A stretch of DNA of 64,000 bases from Mixophyes australis (taxonomy: Eukaryota > Chordata > Amphibia > Anura > Limnodynastidae), in the NCBI GenBank assembly GCA_036250195.1, contig JAVHZZ010000004.1:146334729-146398728 (forward strand), in the 5' to 3' direction. The notes below the pieces were generated by a model, which ran no database searches, was not told the origin of the DNA, and was given only the letters and a program-made list of their open reading frames with translations. The position numbers were made by a program, and so were the translations under genes. The stretch's first letter is position 1. Every line of letters starts with the position of its first letter. This document shows positions 1-12,299 of the stretch, piece after piece.

Positions 1-2826
1 CGGCTGGGGGGCACAGGTGAAGGCCTGGCAGGTTGCATGTTCCTTACCACTGGTGTAGTGCATTGGTTGTGGCATTTGTATATTACAACATTCTGGAGAG
101 AAGACTTGAGCTGTATACAATACTCCCAATTGCACAGTGAGATTAGATTACAGTTTGAAATCCTAACACTGTCACCACTCCACCAGATACCCCCTAGGAG
201 AAGAGCGATTGCTGTAATGTCTGGAAGAGATAAAGCAGTAGATCATAGACTTGTGCCAGCAACTGTACTTTTTATATAAATCAGTTTCTGTTCTAACAGA
301 GCATAAAAGTTTAAAAGCGATTTTGGAACAGTTTACGGAGGTTTTTGTCTGTTAGGAAAGGTCCGCTGGCAGACAGCACAGTCTGTACCCTTCACAAAAC
401 GTTTGCCTATTCATAAGAAATTACAAGGTGGCATGCATATAATTTGACTCTGATAGTGGTATGGATTATTGTATTAGTAGCTGGAATAGGAAGCTTATAT
501 TGCCACTTTAGACATCGCTGGTAAGACCTCATCTTAAGTATTGTATATTTCTGGAGTCCATATCTCCCAAAAATTATAAATTATAAATACCTTGAAACTG
601 GACGAATGAAATGTAACACAAGGAAAACCTTTTTTTTCCCCCCCTGTAAAGCTAATACAGGGGGAAAAAGCAGTACTGGGCATTCAGGTAGTAACATTTC
701 CAGAATTCATGGGAAAAGCATATTGCTGCCTTTGAGACTAAATATAGAATAAAACACTAGCAAAAAGTACAGAGTGGAGAGTCCTGTAAATACTTTATTA
801 CCATCAAATTCTTTAAGTGCTGTGAAAAGTTTGTGGTATACTGGTTACAGACCAATGCTAGTCCTATTAGTAATTTTAATCTCTTAAAAAGTGTTGTGAA
901 AATACATTGTTAAATTGTCAACATGTCAAACTGATAAAATAGATGAGACGCATTGAAATGTAACACTCGCACAAAGTGAGCGCGGCTCTATTGCCGGCAG
1001 AACCAATATTCACAAGAATGCAGCTGATCCAACCATAACAAATAGTGACATCACTGAAGCAGCCATTGTGTGGACTTAATGAATGTTCATAATTACTTTT
1101 CTATTTATTTATCTAAATGGGAAACGCAGATAACTTTGTAAAATTTTCTCACATTGTAAAGTGCTCCGTAACATATTGCCACTTTATAAATACTAGATGA
1201 TGATAAATATAAAAAGAGAGAGGTTCCAGAGTTGTCTCGGACTGTTAAAAGTAGTTTTCATCCTTTTGTACTGTGTGCGTTATATAAGCTGTTGGTCTGG
1301 TGTGGGCCTAGAGCAGGTCAGTGACTTCAATTTTGTGTGTTTGGTTTTTCATTAGATATTGACTAGGGATTTTCTATATTTTATAATACTGTTATCGTTG
1401 TCATGGAAGCCTTATTTTTGAATTGTAATCGGTGTTTGAGGCTTTAGGGTGTTTTCAAAATCTAGTAGAGCATTCTATGAAATGTATGCAAATCATAGAA
1501 GTTGAACTTGCAAAGATAGCAGGTGGTGTATGTAAATGTCACTACACAGGATTTATTTATTAAGTCGCCTAAACATTCTAGCCGGTCTGGATTCCATCTT
1601 TCAGCCTGTGAAATGCCGAGAAGGTGGTTGTCTTTGGCTTGAACCATAGAAGCACCCTCTGTAGAACGATGAGTAGTGATGGGGACCATTGCCTGAAAGT
1701 CTCCATAAGAAAAATATTTAAATAAGCCTATCTAAAATGAGGAGGGATTTCTGGAAACATAGCAGCCCTGTAAACCATTGCCCTAACAGCAGGGCTGCCA
1801 TGCAAATGCCGTTTTTCAGAAGTCACTTCTTTTAGAAAAGCATTTTTGAATATGTTTCCAAGGGATCATTGCTTGAAAGTCCTCCCATTGCAACTTTATT
1901 TTATGAGGCAAGTTGTCCTCACAAACACGGCAGTTGCTAAATTCCAAAATATTAATTGAGAACACTGCATAACAAAATGCTCCAATCATAACCGAGTAGT
2001 CACGAGTAACATGGAATGTGATCCTACTGTTTTTTGATTGTCAAATCAGATATGTGACCTGATATTAGCATTCCTGATATATTATTGGAGTTGTACCTGC
2101 TCAGGTGATGGCCATAGACTAGAAGATTGCATCAACAAATGGCGCTGACGTCATGGGAAAGCCCCATGTTATAAATGGAGTTAGTGGTTGTAATTCTTTC
2201 ATTATATGGTGTGAGCTCTTCTTGTTCAAAGTTCTTTGTCCAGAATAATGTGTCCAGAAATTTGCAGATTGAAGTTAAGTATAGGGAGTTTTTCTTTGGG
2301 GAGTATATCAAATAGATATACATGTGGCCAGTGAGATACACAAATCACAAGCAAGTGAAGGTATGCTGAAGAACCCAAACTAATGCTGCTTCAGTGTACA
2401 TGGTCTTAAAAACAAATTTCTGCTTTCTGTCTTTTCACTTTCGCTGCTTTGGTATGATTTTTAGAAGACCTTTATAATATAGCTTTCAATCTGCGGAATT
2501 TTGAAGCCTTATAAAATCTGTAAACAGTCCCCATGCTAAACAGCCGTGAGATGCCTTGAGCGAAGTAGTGGTAAAAAAGCATGTGCGCAATATTCTTGGG
2601 AACGTTGCAGACAATGGAATCTGTCCCACTAAGTGCATTTTTCTCCTTAGTTGGTTATGAAGGTTTTTGTGACAATTTTATTCATTTGATGCATCAGTGT
2701 ATTTATGCTTAATTGAATTTTAAGTTGATTATAAATTGTGTTTCTGCTGTAAAACTGTCTTTGTTGTTGAAAAACAACATGCTAGTGTGACTCTATATAA
2801 CCAACATACTGTATTTAATCCCTTAG
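1..2826 (+). other. SND1: SND1 intron, upstream part
   Basis: Non-coding AT-rich DNA lying upstream of the SND1 exon and ending in its 3' splice site (AG at 2825-2826). The first ~40 bases resemble positions 33434-33475 (shared core GGCTGGGGGG then CACAGGTGAAGG), so the window edge cuts the end of a dispersed repeat. No other exon or clear element was recognised. The preceding SND1 exon must lie to the left of the window, because the exon at 2827 begins inside a glycine codon. Confidence 0.6.
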
Positions 2827-2936
2827 GCATTGAATGTCCAAGAGGTGCTAGAAATATCCCCAGTGGTGTTCAGGAAGGAGAGCCTTTCAGTGAGGATGCC
2901 ATGATGTACACCAAGGAGCTGGTGCTGCAGCGAGAG
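2827..2936 (+). CDS. SND1: SND1 (Tudor-SN / p100) internal exon
   Basis: This is an internal exon of staphylococcal nuclease domain-containing protein 1, a multifunctional RNA-binding nuclease and transcriptional co-activator that is part of RISC and stress granules. The 110 bases give 36 full codons plus the last two bases of a split Gly codon. The translation, beginning IECPRGARN and ending KELVLQRE, matches the fourth staphylococcal-nuclease-like domain, roughly residues 545-585 of the ~910-residue human protein as I recall it. An AG acceptor after a T-rich stretch precedes it, and a GTAGGA donor follows at 2937. The exon starts in phase 1 and ends on a codon boundary, as expected before the VEVEVE segment that follows in human SND1. 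The [18 protein letters not shown] part differs from human at several sites, consistent with a non-mammalian tetrapod. The continuous open frame running past the donor is read-through into the intron, not coding. Confidence 0.93.
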
Positions 2937-3185
2937 GTAGGAAACTTGACAAATCCAGCGCTGAATGTTTTAACTGTTTTGCATGTTTACACTGCTTTTC
3001 TTTTTTTAATTCTTTTTATAGCCTGATCTCTTTGGTAGATGACACATGACTTCCCAAGCAGATGTATTTTAGAAGTCATTGACAACTAGATCAGAAACTC
3101 CTCTCAATTACAGCTGATGTTTTTGGGGGTCTTAAGAGATCAATGTGCCTGTGTATTATATATAGTCTTATAAGGAAAATGTTAC

Positions 3186-3342
3186 AATTTATATAGCGCC
3201 ACCAGAATACACAAAGCTGTACAGAGAATATTTGTCATTTAAATCAGTTGCTGTCCCATTGGAGCTTAGTCTAAAGTTCCAAACACACAAGCGCGCGCAC
3301 TATAGGGTCCAGTTTAGTCAGCAGCCAATTAACCTATCATGG
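3186..3342 (-). repeat. SINE 3' fragment, reverse orientation
   Basis: Read on the minus strand, this matches the 3' body of the tRNA-derived SINE seen in full at 54206-54503. Shared landmarks are the GGTTAATTGGCTGCTGAC-like core (3319-3335), the segment with 'AAGCTCCAATGGGACAG', and the terminal GGTGGCGCTATATAAAT-like tail (3186-3205). The tRNA-like head is missing, so the copy is 5'-truncated or diverged. Confidence 0.6.
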
Positions 3343-3347
3343 GTCTC

Positions 3348-3413
3348 AAAACTACAGGCCCCAGTATGCTTTGCGAACTGATAGCTGGCAGATTATGCTG
3401 GGACTTGTAGTTT
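3348..3413. repeat. Inverted pair of ACTACA..CCCA motifs (ZNF143-like)
   Basis: Arms 3348-3370 and 3392-3413 are imperfect inverted repeats. Each contains a match to ACTACANNNCCCA, the known core of the ZNF143/STAF-bound promoter motif. The minus-strand copy reads ACTACAAGTCCCAGCAT; the plus-strand copy reads ACTACAGGCCCCAGTATGC. The arrangement may be the palindromic end of a short transposon carrying the motif. Binding activity is not shown by the sequence. Confidence 0.4.
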
Positions 3414-3748
3414 CACAACACCTGGAGAGAGACAGGTTGTCTAGGCCTGAGATAATGGATAATTGGCGGGCAGAGTAAGCTAATGAGATACTGGCAACAT
3501 ATGTAAGGCCTCCAAATTCTATTAAACAAATCGTTGCTTGCATAAAGCTTAACAATAAGGGTCAGATTCAATTCGGCGTGAGGAGAGGCGAAGTCTCTCC
3601 AGAACAGTCCGCGGAGACACATCACTTTGGAGTTTTTACAGAAATCTAAACTCATGTTCCCTTGTGTCCCATAAAGATGTGAGGGAAAATTAGCAGAGAT
3701 TTCTGTAACATTTTAGCAGCTAATTGAATGTTCCCCATAGAATGCACT

Positions 3749-3961
3749 GGGGGGGAAATCAATTGGACGCGTTACGAGTAAAAGTAACGCGGCCTGCGTA
3801 TTATTACCGTTATTACGGTGGTAATGCGCTTTATTACCATAATAATGATAGCTTCAACATCGGCATCAGGAAGCTGCGAGCAGAAAGCCAGGTTAAAAGT
3901 ATCGTAATAACGGTAATAGTTTTAACGCCGCAGAAATTTGGCGAGAATTGAATTCCCCCCC
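3749..3961. mobile_element. MITE with G7/C7 ends and internal palindrome
   Basis: A 213-bp element runs from a G7 run followed by AAATCAATTGG to its approximate inverse, CAATTCAATTC-type sequence ending in C7 (3955-3961). Inside, TTATTACCGTTATTACG (about 3801-3817) is inverted at 3903-3919 (CGTAATAACGGTAAT), so the element can fold on itself. It has no coding capacity. Target duplication is not clear, so the superfamily is not assigned. Confidence 0.5.
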
Positions 3962-6940
3962 ATTGTTCTATTTTGTTAATGTCACAAGTGATTGATTAGG
4001 GTACTTCGCAGGGGAGCAATTGGATTCAGGTACTTATACTAAAAGCCACTAGGACTATTACTCTTCCCATAGCCAGGGGTATTGATAGGTTTCCAAGAGC
4101 CCCATGACACCCCAGACAAGCATTACTTCAAATTTGCATTCCAAATGCCTTTTTAGTTATGTTATCTAAAACACTTCTTAACTCGCCTTGAGTAGTATCC
4201 CAGGTTGTACTTTTGTATATTAAATGTCAACAAAAAGCTTCAGGGAACATTGTTTGTTTTTTATGTTCAGTGTTCTACCCTTGTTTTTCCTGCAGCTCAG
4301 AGGTCAGGTTATAGTGTGTGAAGTATGACACTGCTGCAATAACCAGTATGACCTCACAGCCAAAGTCAATAGAATTGATTTGTCTGAAGGTTAGGGGGTG
4401 ACTCTATCATAGATTTGCTTTTAGTTTCTTAAACATTGGTTAATTTTTAAAAATTGCACACATGTATGGTTGGCGGACGTCCAGCATACTGAGTGCTGCT
4501 TGTGCTGTCTCAAGGTTGTTTTAGAAGGGTCCCAACCATCTTGTGATAAAAGCCTTGGAAATGACTGACTGTAGGACTTACTCTCCTCCATATTTACTCC
4601 TCCTCATTTTGCCTTCATTCACATTTTATCTTCTTTCTTAAATCGCCCCCAGCCTCTCTCCTTTCATCTCTGCTGCTGCTCCTCCTTCATTCATTTCCTT
4701 CAATCTCACCCCTGTTTCTCTCCTGTGAGCAGTTAGTTAAACACTAAACCTGTACAGGAGACAGATCTTGCATGATTCTGAGGAGTTGCAGGAGGAGTAG
4801 ATGGTGAATCTCACTGTTTCAGACAGAAGCTAATTAGTCACAAGCCAATTTTGTCGACTGTTTAAGGCCAAATAATCTTCTCAACAATTTTTTTTCCCCT
4901 TTTCTCTAATCTGCTGCCATCAGCGAAAGAACTTCCTCCGAGACCCAGATATTCAGCTCTTCAACTCTTAGGTTCTTTAATCTAGAACTCTTGGTGCTGT
5001 ATAGGACAATACAGTGCTTTAATCCACTGTTTGTTATACTGAGTTATCTAGACAAGATGGTGTTAAAAGATGCATTTGCTCGAAAAGAAAAATCATTTTA
5101 ATTTGGCAAAGATGACCATCTACGTTTAATACCCAGTCTTGTTTTATTACTGTTTGTTCCCAATTGTAAAGCACAGAGGAATATGCTGGCGCTATATAAA
5201 TACATTTTCATAATAATCCTGCACATTGTGACTGTAACAGTTTATGGTTGAGGGTTATATTAACCCTTTAGCTTTCCAGATTTCTCAATTTAGTGGGAAA
5301 ATTGCATCAGACACCCTTTCCCTGCCTAAGGGAGGGATTACAACACTTTGGCTTCTTCCGTTGACTTATCACATTAAAGGAAATGGATCCTATCTGGATC
5401 AGTTTGAGGTCAGATAAAATGTCAGTTTGTCTGTTATTGATCACAACCAAGCTGATGTTTTCTTAGTTAGTGTGTTACATAATACGATCTGCACGTGTTC
5501 CCAAGCATATTCATGGCTGTATGTGCTGGTTTCTAGTGTTTTTGAGCTCCTTGATTGTCTTTTCTATTCTTATAAAGATCTAATTAAGATCTGTTTTATT
5601 GCCCTGGGAGAGTGTAAGACCATTGAACACAGGTTGTACTGACTGACTCTTAGGGATATTTGTGGATTTAACCTTTTAACTGTATCTATGTAATGCTGTT
5701 AGAGAAAACTGGTGTATCTGTCTGACCTTTTTGAACAGGGTTTATAACTGTTTGCCTGGAATGTTCATACATCTAGTTATGTGCATCAAGATCTTCAATG
5801 GTAACTGAACAAAAATGTCTCCACATATACAAACTATTTTATTTTAGGCACGTTTGTGATGCACATAGTGAATTGAACACACACATTCATTTAGTAGAAC
5901 GTCTATATTACTGCTCAATTTCTTTGTCCGCTGTAACAGATTTTCAGCACACACATTCCTAAATTTTGTGTGTATGTATATATTATAAAATTGCAAACTG
6001 ATTTTTATTTATTTAGAATTAGATGGGATTTGCCTTTAGTGATTTACATATGGGCATTTCATAGGTATTCATGGATTTGTTGAAATATGCTAAGTGATAC
6101 AACTGTCTTTTAATAGTTACATATGATACTGATGCTCATTAGAGAATCTGAGTGTGTTCTGTGTCAATGTTGAAGTCCTCTCAGCTGAGTTGTTCTTGGA
6201 AGATGATCCATAGATCTGCTCTCAGTGTTAGAATATGGCTGTGTCTGAGACATGTTACAGAATATGGCTGTGTCTGAGACATGTTACTGGTAGATTCAGC
6301 TGTTAGAATACTTTTGGTAAGTAAGATGCATAGAGTGTAGTACTGTCTATGCAAAGAGCATCACTCCATTAATGAATGTGCTTTAGCTGTAAGTGAAATG
6401 TTTGCATAAAAAAGCCATAGTCAGTTACTACAGTATATCGTAGTTGTCCCCGTGGAACTAAAGAGTAGTAGGGTATGGCTGTGTGCTTCAGAGGAGATGG
6501 GGCAGGTATTTAAAGGTTATAAACAACAGTTCCTGGGATGAGAGTGATGTTTGGTAACAGGAAATATTTGGAGATGAGGAGGCATTTGTAAGATGGTGCA
6601 GAATGTTGGATGGTTAAACTTGATATTTTAAGCCTTGCCTTACACTTTTGTGGAAGCAAGTATTAGGGCTCACAAACTTTGCCATAGAATCTGTATTCAT
6701 GATGCTGCAAAGAGGGGTCTTTGAACAGAATAAGAAATTTAACAGGGACCAACCAGTTATGTCTGCTTGGAAGAGAGCTTGGTGAAATCCTGGTCGCACA
6801 GTATGTTATATATTAACACTTGTGTATATAAATTTATAATGGATATGCGTCATGTAAATTCGAACTAGATCACTCCTCCCTCACCTTCAGTAATTGGTCG
6901 GATTGTGGATTCGTCAGAAATATCTGGTGGGAGAGTGTAC
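3962..6940. other. Intronic DNA with small repeat scraps
   Basis: No gene was recognised. A SINE tail fragment (AATTGTAAAGCAC through GCGCTATATAAAT) lies at 5162-5202 on the plus strand. Otherwise the stretch is unremarkable AT-rich intron apart from the 29-bp duplication listed separately. Confidence 0.5.
6230..6287. repeat. Perfect 29-bp tandem duplication
   Basis: Two identical back-to-back copies of a 29-base unit (6230-6258 and 6259-6287), starting AGAATATGGCTG and ending ACATGTTAC. There is no mismatch between copies, so the duplication is recent. No coding or regulatory role is apparent. Confidence 0.85.
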
Positions 6941-7771
6941 AGCTGGGTGCACGCTGCAGAAAATTCATGTAAGGCTACATGATGAACGATCATTTGGTCA
7001 GATATTGCTTTAGTGTGTACGCTCCCACGATCCTGTTTTATCATACCAAAGCACATTGTATCTGACTTGGTTTTAGAAACTTTCTAAAAATCATGATTAA
7101 CAATGGAACAACGTCAGGCAAATGTGGAAGTGTGTATGCCCTCATGACCAGCAGGGTAGGCAAATCTCCATAGTGTGTACACTTAGGTTGGGTACACACT
7201 ACAGAAATTTCGACCAACTTTTTATGCCGAGCGATTTTACATGCGATCGATGGTCCGATCGCTAGGTCCATGGACTGCATACACACTAGTTTAGGACGAT
7301 AAAGGGAAGAGCGGACGTCCCTTTAGCGACTTTTTACAGCCATGTTGTCGTGAGCAATGACTGTAATTTCGTACTCACTGTTGTGGATCTGTCAAAAACT
7401 TATACACACTACACAGCGGAAACGAGATTGGAACGAAAACATTAAATAGTACGACCAACCAAATGAGGCGACAATCGTCCATTTGGGCAGACTTTCGACC
7501 ATCGTGTCACTGCACACACTGACCCGACTTTTGAACGAGCGGTCGTATGTCGGCTGTTTGAGCCGATTTATTGGACGAAAACAGTGTAGTGTGTACCCAG
7601 CTTTAGTCATTTCAGCAGATGTTTATGACAGATGAAGAGCACAGATCTGAAGGTAAATCTTGTAAGCGTTTGTATACATAAATCTGCCTGCTCGTTGGGA
7701 CTTTCAGTAGTCGGAAAAATCTTTACAGAAATCACATCTGCAGTAATTTTCTATAGTGTGTACTCAGCTTA
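6941..7771. mobile_element. MITE-type repeat interrupted by a second MITE
   Basis: The left end (GCTGGGTGCACGCTGCAGAA, from about 6942) is an approximate inverse of the right end (TTCTATAGTGTGTACTCAGC, to about 7770). The body is homologous to 45970-46329, including the landmarks CAGGCAAATCTCCATA, ATGTTTATGACAGATGAAGA and GCACAGATCTGAAGGTAAAT. It has no coding capacity. The element contains an extra 417 bp (7186-7602) that is absent from the other copy and is annotated separately. Confidence 0.6.
7186..7602. mobile_element. Nested MITE, TTA target duplication
   Basis: Termini GGTTGGGTACACACTACAG (left) and its inverse GTAGTGTGTACCCAGCT (right) differ only in the outermost bases. TTA occurs immediately outside both ends (7183-7185, 7603-7605), as in PIF/Harbinger elements. 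The related copy at 45970-46329 lacks this insert and represents the unoccupied site. The interior carries many CGA/TCG-containing words but no transposase. The superfamily assignment rests only on the 3-bp duplication. Confidence 0.65.
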
Positions 7772-10700
7772 AAGCTCATTTGATTTGAATTTTTTTTACC
7801 CCTGTCCTTGAAACTAGACTTGCCTATTAATATGAGTTCAGAGCTTGACATTATAATGGTTTGAGAAGTTTAATTACATGCTTGCGAACTCCTGTGTTTC
7901 TATGTGCAGTCACTGGCTGAATTAGAAGAATGTGATGGTTTTAGTATTAGTCTAGGAACTATATCATTTCTGCTCTTGACAATATTCTTTTACTGTATGT
8001 CATCTTCCACAATGCCTTTTTGTTTTTATGAATACGAGCAGAAAATGATTTTTTTTTTTTTTACCAACAGTCTCCGTTTCTTGAGCAAAGCAAATCATTG
8101 TTCGACATGCTAGAATATACCTGCATCAGTTTTGTTTACACTGGGGCTAAAATGTAGTATATTGTATTGACTCCAGACTGGAAATTTTAAAAGCATGTTC
8201 TGTATTTTTCTAATTTGTAGGAGTTCCTTTTATTCTCTCTAGATGTTTACCCCATAATTTTACAATCCAAGTTCTTGTCTGCATATTTAACGTTCAGCTT
8301 TACTAGGTTCAGCGCTCCAGTAGAAATCTAATGTCTTAATATAAACTCTCGGCTGAAGTACTGCCTTTCACAGACTGCAGGAATAATTCTACGCACTTAG
8401 GAGGCTGTTTGCCAATCCTTGTCCTGTGCTTGTAGCATAGGACAGCACGTGCAGTATGTCCAATCTGCATTTCACCAGTGAAAAGAAGCTGGTCCATCGT
8501 ATTCATTCATCATCTAATGGCTATATGTAAATAGTAGTGTATGTTTTTTCAAAATGAAATGTAGTAGAACACTCTAGCTATCTATGACTTCAAAATAATA
8601 TAGGAAGCTTAGAATGAACCTATCACATGTATGAGACTAGTATCTTTTTCTAAAATGTAAATACTGTATTGTAAGATGACTTTTGCTAGGTCACTACTGC
8701 TATGTATTTAGCAAAGCCTTTTTGTTTCATTCTACCTATTTACTCATTTGTCTTGACTGGTGTCATGTCATCGTGACACTTTAGGTTTGTATTTCCATGT
8801 ACTATGTTATCAGATTCCTGTTCTAGTCCTCCATCACTGGTTAGTAATTGCACTTTTCCCTCTTACTGTCATGGGCATTCTCTTAACCTGAACTGTGAAT
8901 ACATTTGTGTCTTAATGATGGAACACAGTGTATCTTTGTAGTTCCAGACCCCTTGTTAAGTCATGAATGAACAGACCTTCCTATTCAGATGTTTTAGTGT
9001 TACAATAGTGAGTATTTATAGTGTCATCAAATGGGACAACACCATTAGACAATTCCGCTTGGCACTGATTTATTTTGTTAGAAAACTTGGTAGTAATCTT
9101 ACCGGAGCTAGAGGTGTGTTGTTGCCTTGCTCGTGTCTCCCAATGTGCATGTACGCTTGCCTCTGAGTTTTCTGTAATTTGTCTACTTCTCTCACAAGGT
9201 GTTTGGAGGATCAATAGCAATTCACCTTTTCCCTTATCGATTAAAGTGACAGTGAGAAAAATGATCGTCCGGACCAGGCCATTCATCATGCCAAATTTGG
9301 TTACCAGAGAGCACTGCACTGCTCTTGTAGATCACATGTTGTCACCTCTACCCTCCTGGATATACCAGACACCCCTTTACAGTCAGACAACCTAATTAAA
9401 TACTGTGGTTACTACTGGACTGTAAATGGGTTACTAACGTGTCTGAGTTGTGCTGGAAAACATCTGTATTTTTTGCTCAGCATCTAAAAAAAATAAAATC
9501 AAAATTTGTGTAATGGTCTTGTCCAAAGGAAAACAATAAAACCTTCTGTGCTTGTGTAAGTCTTAATCCTAACTTTGAGCTCTGATTTTATACCGTAAAT
9601 TGCAATAATGGTGTTTTTTTGTTTTGTTTTTTCTTTAAATTACTCAACCTGAGACAGAATTTAGAAAAGGTGGATGGATATCTGTTGTAACCCATGTCTG
9701 TTTCATGTATCATAGTAAACCTCTTTAGGAATTGTCTGCACATTTAAAACGCTATACAATACCCATTAATGGCTTCCATATATGTTTGATTACAAATGTC
9801 TTCCTTTACCACCTTCTCTGTCTTCGGACTTCTGCCTCCATTCAATGAACTGTTCCTGACACAGTAATTAAAACACAACAGTAGTTTACAGTTCTCTTCA
9901 TTAGTTGTTTTGTGTGACTGCAAAACCATTAAATGAATTACAACCACATTTCTACTCAGCATCCTTAGTCATTTCTTGCTCTGTTATTTTACATTTCTAT
10001 TTTAGAAGGTTTTAACAAGCTTAAATGACATTGGACAATGAATTGTAGTTTTTGAAAGGAGAAATGTTTGCGTATTGCCTCTCTATTGTGCATAAATTGT
10101 CATTTTGTTGCCCGCTGCACGAGAATCATAGTTGTCTTGCAACAGCAGCAGGTTACTACCTCTGCTATGGCACAAACTGGAGACCTATTAAGTTGTACTG
10201 TCTAAAATGCCTCACTATTCATATTTACTCATATTCATTTGCTAATCTGCAATAAAAAAAAAAATCACTTTTGCTAAAAATACAATTTCAATCTTGTATT
10301 CTCCCCACAATTGGCGAGTAGTTACTTAATATTGCATTTACAGATGTACTATTAGACAAGTGGTTCTTAATCTTATTCTTGTGAATACCCATTGGTGCAC
10401 ATCTTCCAGAATTCTAGGTTAAATAGACCGTAGTATATCTAGATCTTTTAGGGCAAGTTGAATAGTTAGCAGAACACACAATGGGCAGATCAGTCCTTAG
10501 ATGGATGAATGATGCCTATGACGTGCTACTGTCTGTTAAAATCTGAATGCACATGAAAGCCTAATACTTTGTTGTGTATTCACATCAAGGAAAAGTGATT
10601 GTCATAGGGTTAAACTGGACTTTAAAAAGTAATTGCTACTGTTTTTGGGAGCATTGATCTCTGTGACACGTACTTGTGCTTTATTTCCTTTTGCCCAGCA

Positions 10701-11878
10701 GTTTGCCTGTGGGAAAACTAGGTGTAAATAAGCCCTCACAATCCCTAAAAACACTTGATTATGATAAATCAGAAAAACGTACTGTTGGAGGTGGCTTAGC
10801 ACAGGCTTATGGATCACTGATCTGGACAAGTAGAATAAAGCAGGTTGTGGATGTTGACGCATTAGACATTTAGGATAAACTTAAGTAAAACAAAGTTGCA
10901 AGTTTAACTCAGGGATGTAACGAACGGGCGGGCAATGCCTTCACATCACACATTTGTATGCCGGGAAATTTATTTTTACTACTAGGTTGACAGGTGCGTA
11001 GCACTAGATTTACTGTTACCTGGGCTGAAATAATGTGTTCAAAATGAAATGTTACTGAATTGCCTGGTGTTAAAAGCAGTTGTCAGAAAAGGATAAACTG
11101 TTATCAGTATCAAAACAATTAGTATGGTCCAGTTGCTAATTGTCCCTTTGTGTGATTTTGAATTCATAAACATGGCTTAAATGCTGGGTGCATTGTAAAA
11201 TTACATTTGCACCCACCGTTGTTTTACATCCTCTTCCCTCTCTTTGTAAAGCAATCAATTAAGAAACCATCTAAGAACAATTCTCTGTAGCAGTGTGAAA
11301 CTTGCCATCTGGAGCTGGAATGGAGAGAATGTCTTGTGTTTCAGTCCATACTGTCCTTCCACTACCTTCTAAAAGAAGAAACACATGTCAGTAAATGAGG
11401 TTTTCTCTGCTGCTTGATGCATGCAGGCTGCTTCTCGCCTCCAGGCACCAGCTGTGGCTTCCATGTATGAATTTTGGGGAACCTAAAAAAAAAAAACACT
11501 TTATTCCTGAGAGAATAATAATAAACTGGAATGCCCTGTAGCACAAAACAGGCAGGAAGCTGCATAGTCATTTAGGTTTGAAATCATGTGGACAATGGAG
11601 TGTGAATAACCTGGGTATGGCTGTGGATGCTATATATGTACAGACACTCACAATACATACACCAATTTCCTTGGTTTTGTCTACTTGGGTGTGGTCTGTT
11701 CAAGAGAGTATGGCCAAACATCAAACTTTTGTTTTGTTTTTTTATTAATGCATAAAATATTTTTGTTGGAGAGATTGTGCATCATCTGAAAATCTATATT
11801 GAGAGGTTTGACATCCTCCAGTTCTGTAATAAAATCAAAGCATGCATATAGCTATTGTCTCTGAGTGTAAGTCACTGT
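7772..11878. other. Intronic DNA, nothing recognised
   Basis: AT-rich intron with homopolymer runs (for example T12 near 8050 and A11 near 10254). The overlapping frames around 9000-9400 and 10600-10870 are short, lack family signatures, and are of a length expected by chance. Confidence 0.5.
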
Positions 11879-12299
11879 CAGGGGAGGACTGGCAAATTTT
11901 TGTCTAGGAGGCAAGACTGGATTCAGCTGGTGAGTCAGCCAAAGGTAGCTTGCTATGGCACCGGCCCGGGGGGCAGATGTCCCCCAGCCAGCCCCTAAAG
12001 GTAGCTTGTTATGGGACTGACCCAGGGAGGCAGATGTCCCCCAGCCAACCCCTGAAGGTAGCTTGTTATGGGACTGACCCAGGGAGGCAGATGCCCTCCA
12101 GCCAGCCGCTGAAGGTAGCTTGTTATGGGACTGACCCAGGGAGGCAGATGTCCCCCAGCCAGCCGCTGAAGGTAGCTTGTTATGGGACCGAACCAGGGAG
12201 GCAGATGTCCCCCAGCCAGCCCCTGAAGGTAGCCCACTATGGGACCGGCCCATAGTGGGGCCCCCTGCAGATGCCCCCCTGCTACCCAGCCAGCCCCTG
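11879..12299. mobile_element. hAT-type MITE with internal minisatellite
   Basis: The left terminus CAGGGGAGGACTGG (11879-11892) is the inverse of the right terminus CCAGCCAGCCCCTG (12286-12299) at 12 of 14 positions. The flanking 8-mers are GTCACTGT (11871-11878) and CTCACTGT (12300-12307), a 7/8 match as expected for an aged 8-bp hAT target duplication. There is no transposase. Most of the interior is a 57-bp tandem array, listed separately. Confidence 0.75.
11944..12299. repeat. 57-bp minisatellite, about six units
   Basis: Units start with GGTAGCTT at 11944, 12000, 12057, 12114, 12171 and 12228, giving a period of 57 (first unit 56). Each unit ends in a variant of CCCAGCCAGCCCCTG, which is the right terminal inverted repeat of the surrounding MITE. 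Because 57 is divisible by three, long frames stay open on both strands across the array; these are artefacts. The last unit contains a perfect 11-bp palindrome (CCCACTATGGG at 12233-12243 and its inverse at 12249-12259). Confidence 0.9.

Noticed and set aside
7772..11878. Additional SND1 exons
   Set aside because: I looked for the segment following LVLQRE in the protein and for later conserved SND1 and Tudor segments and did not recognise any; the search was by eye only.
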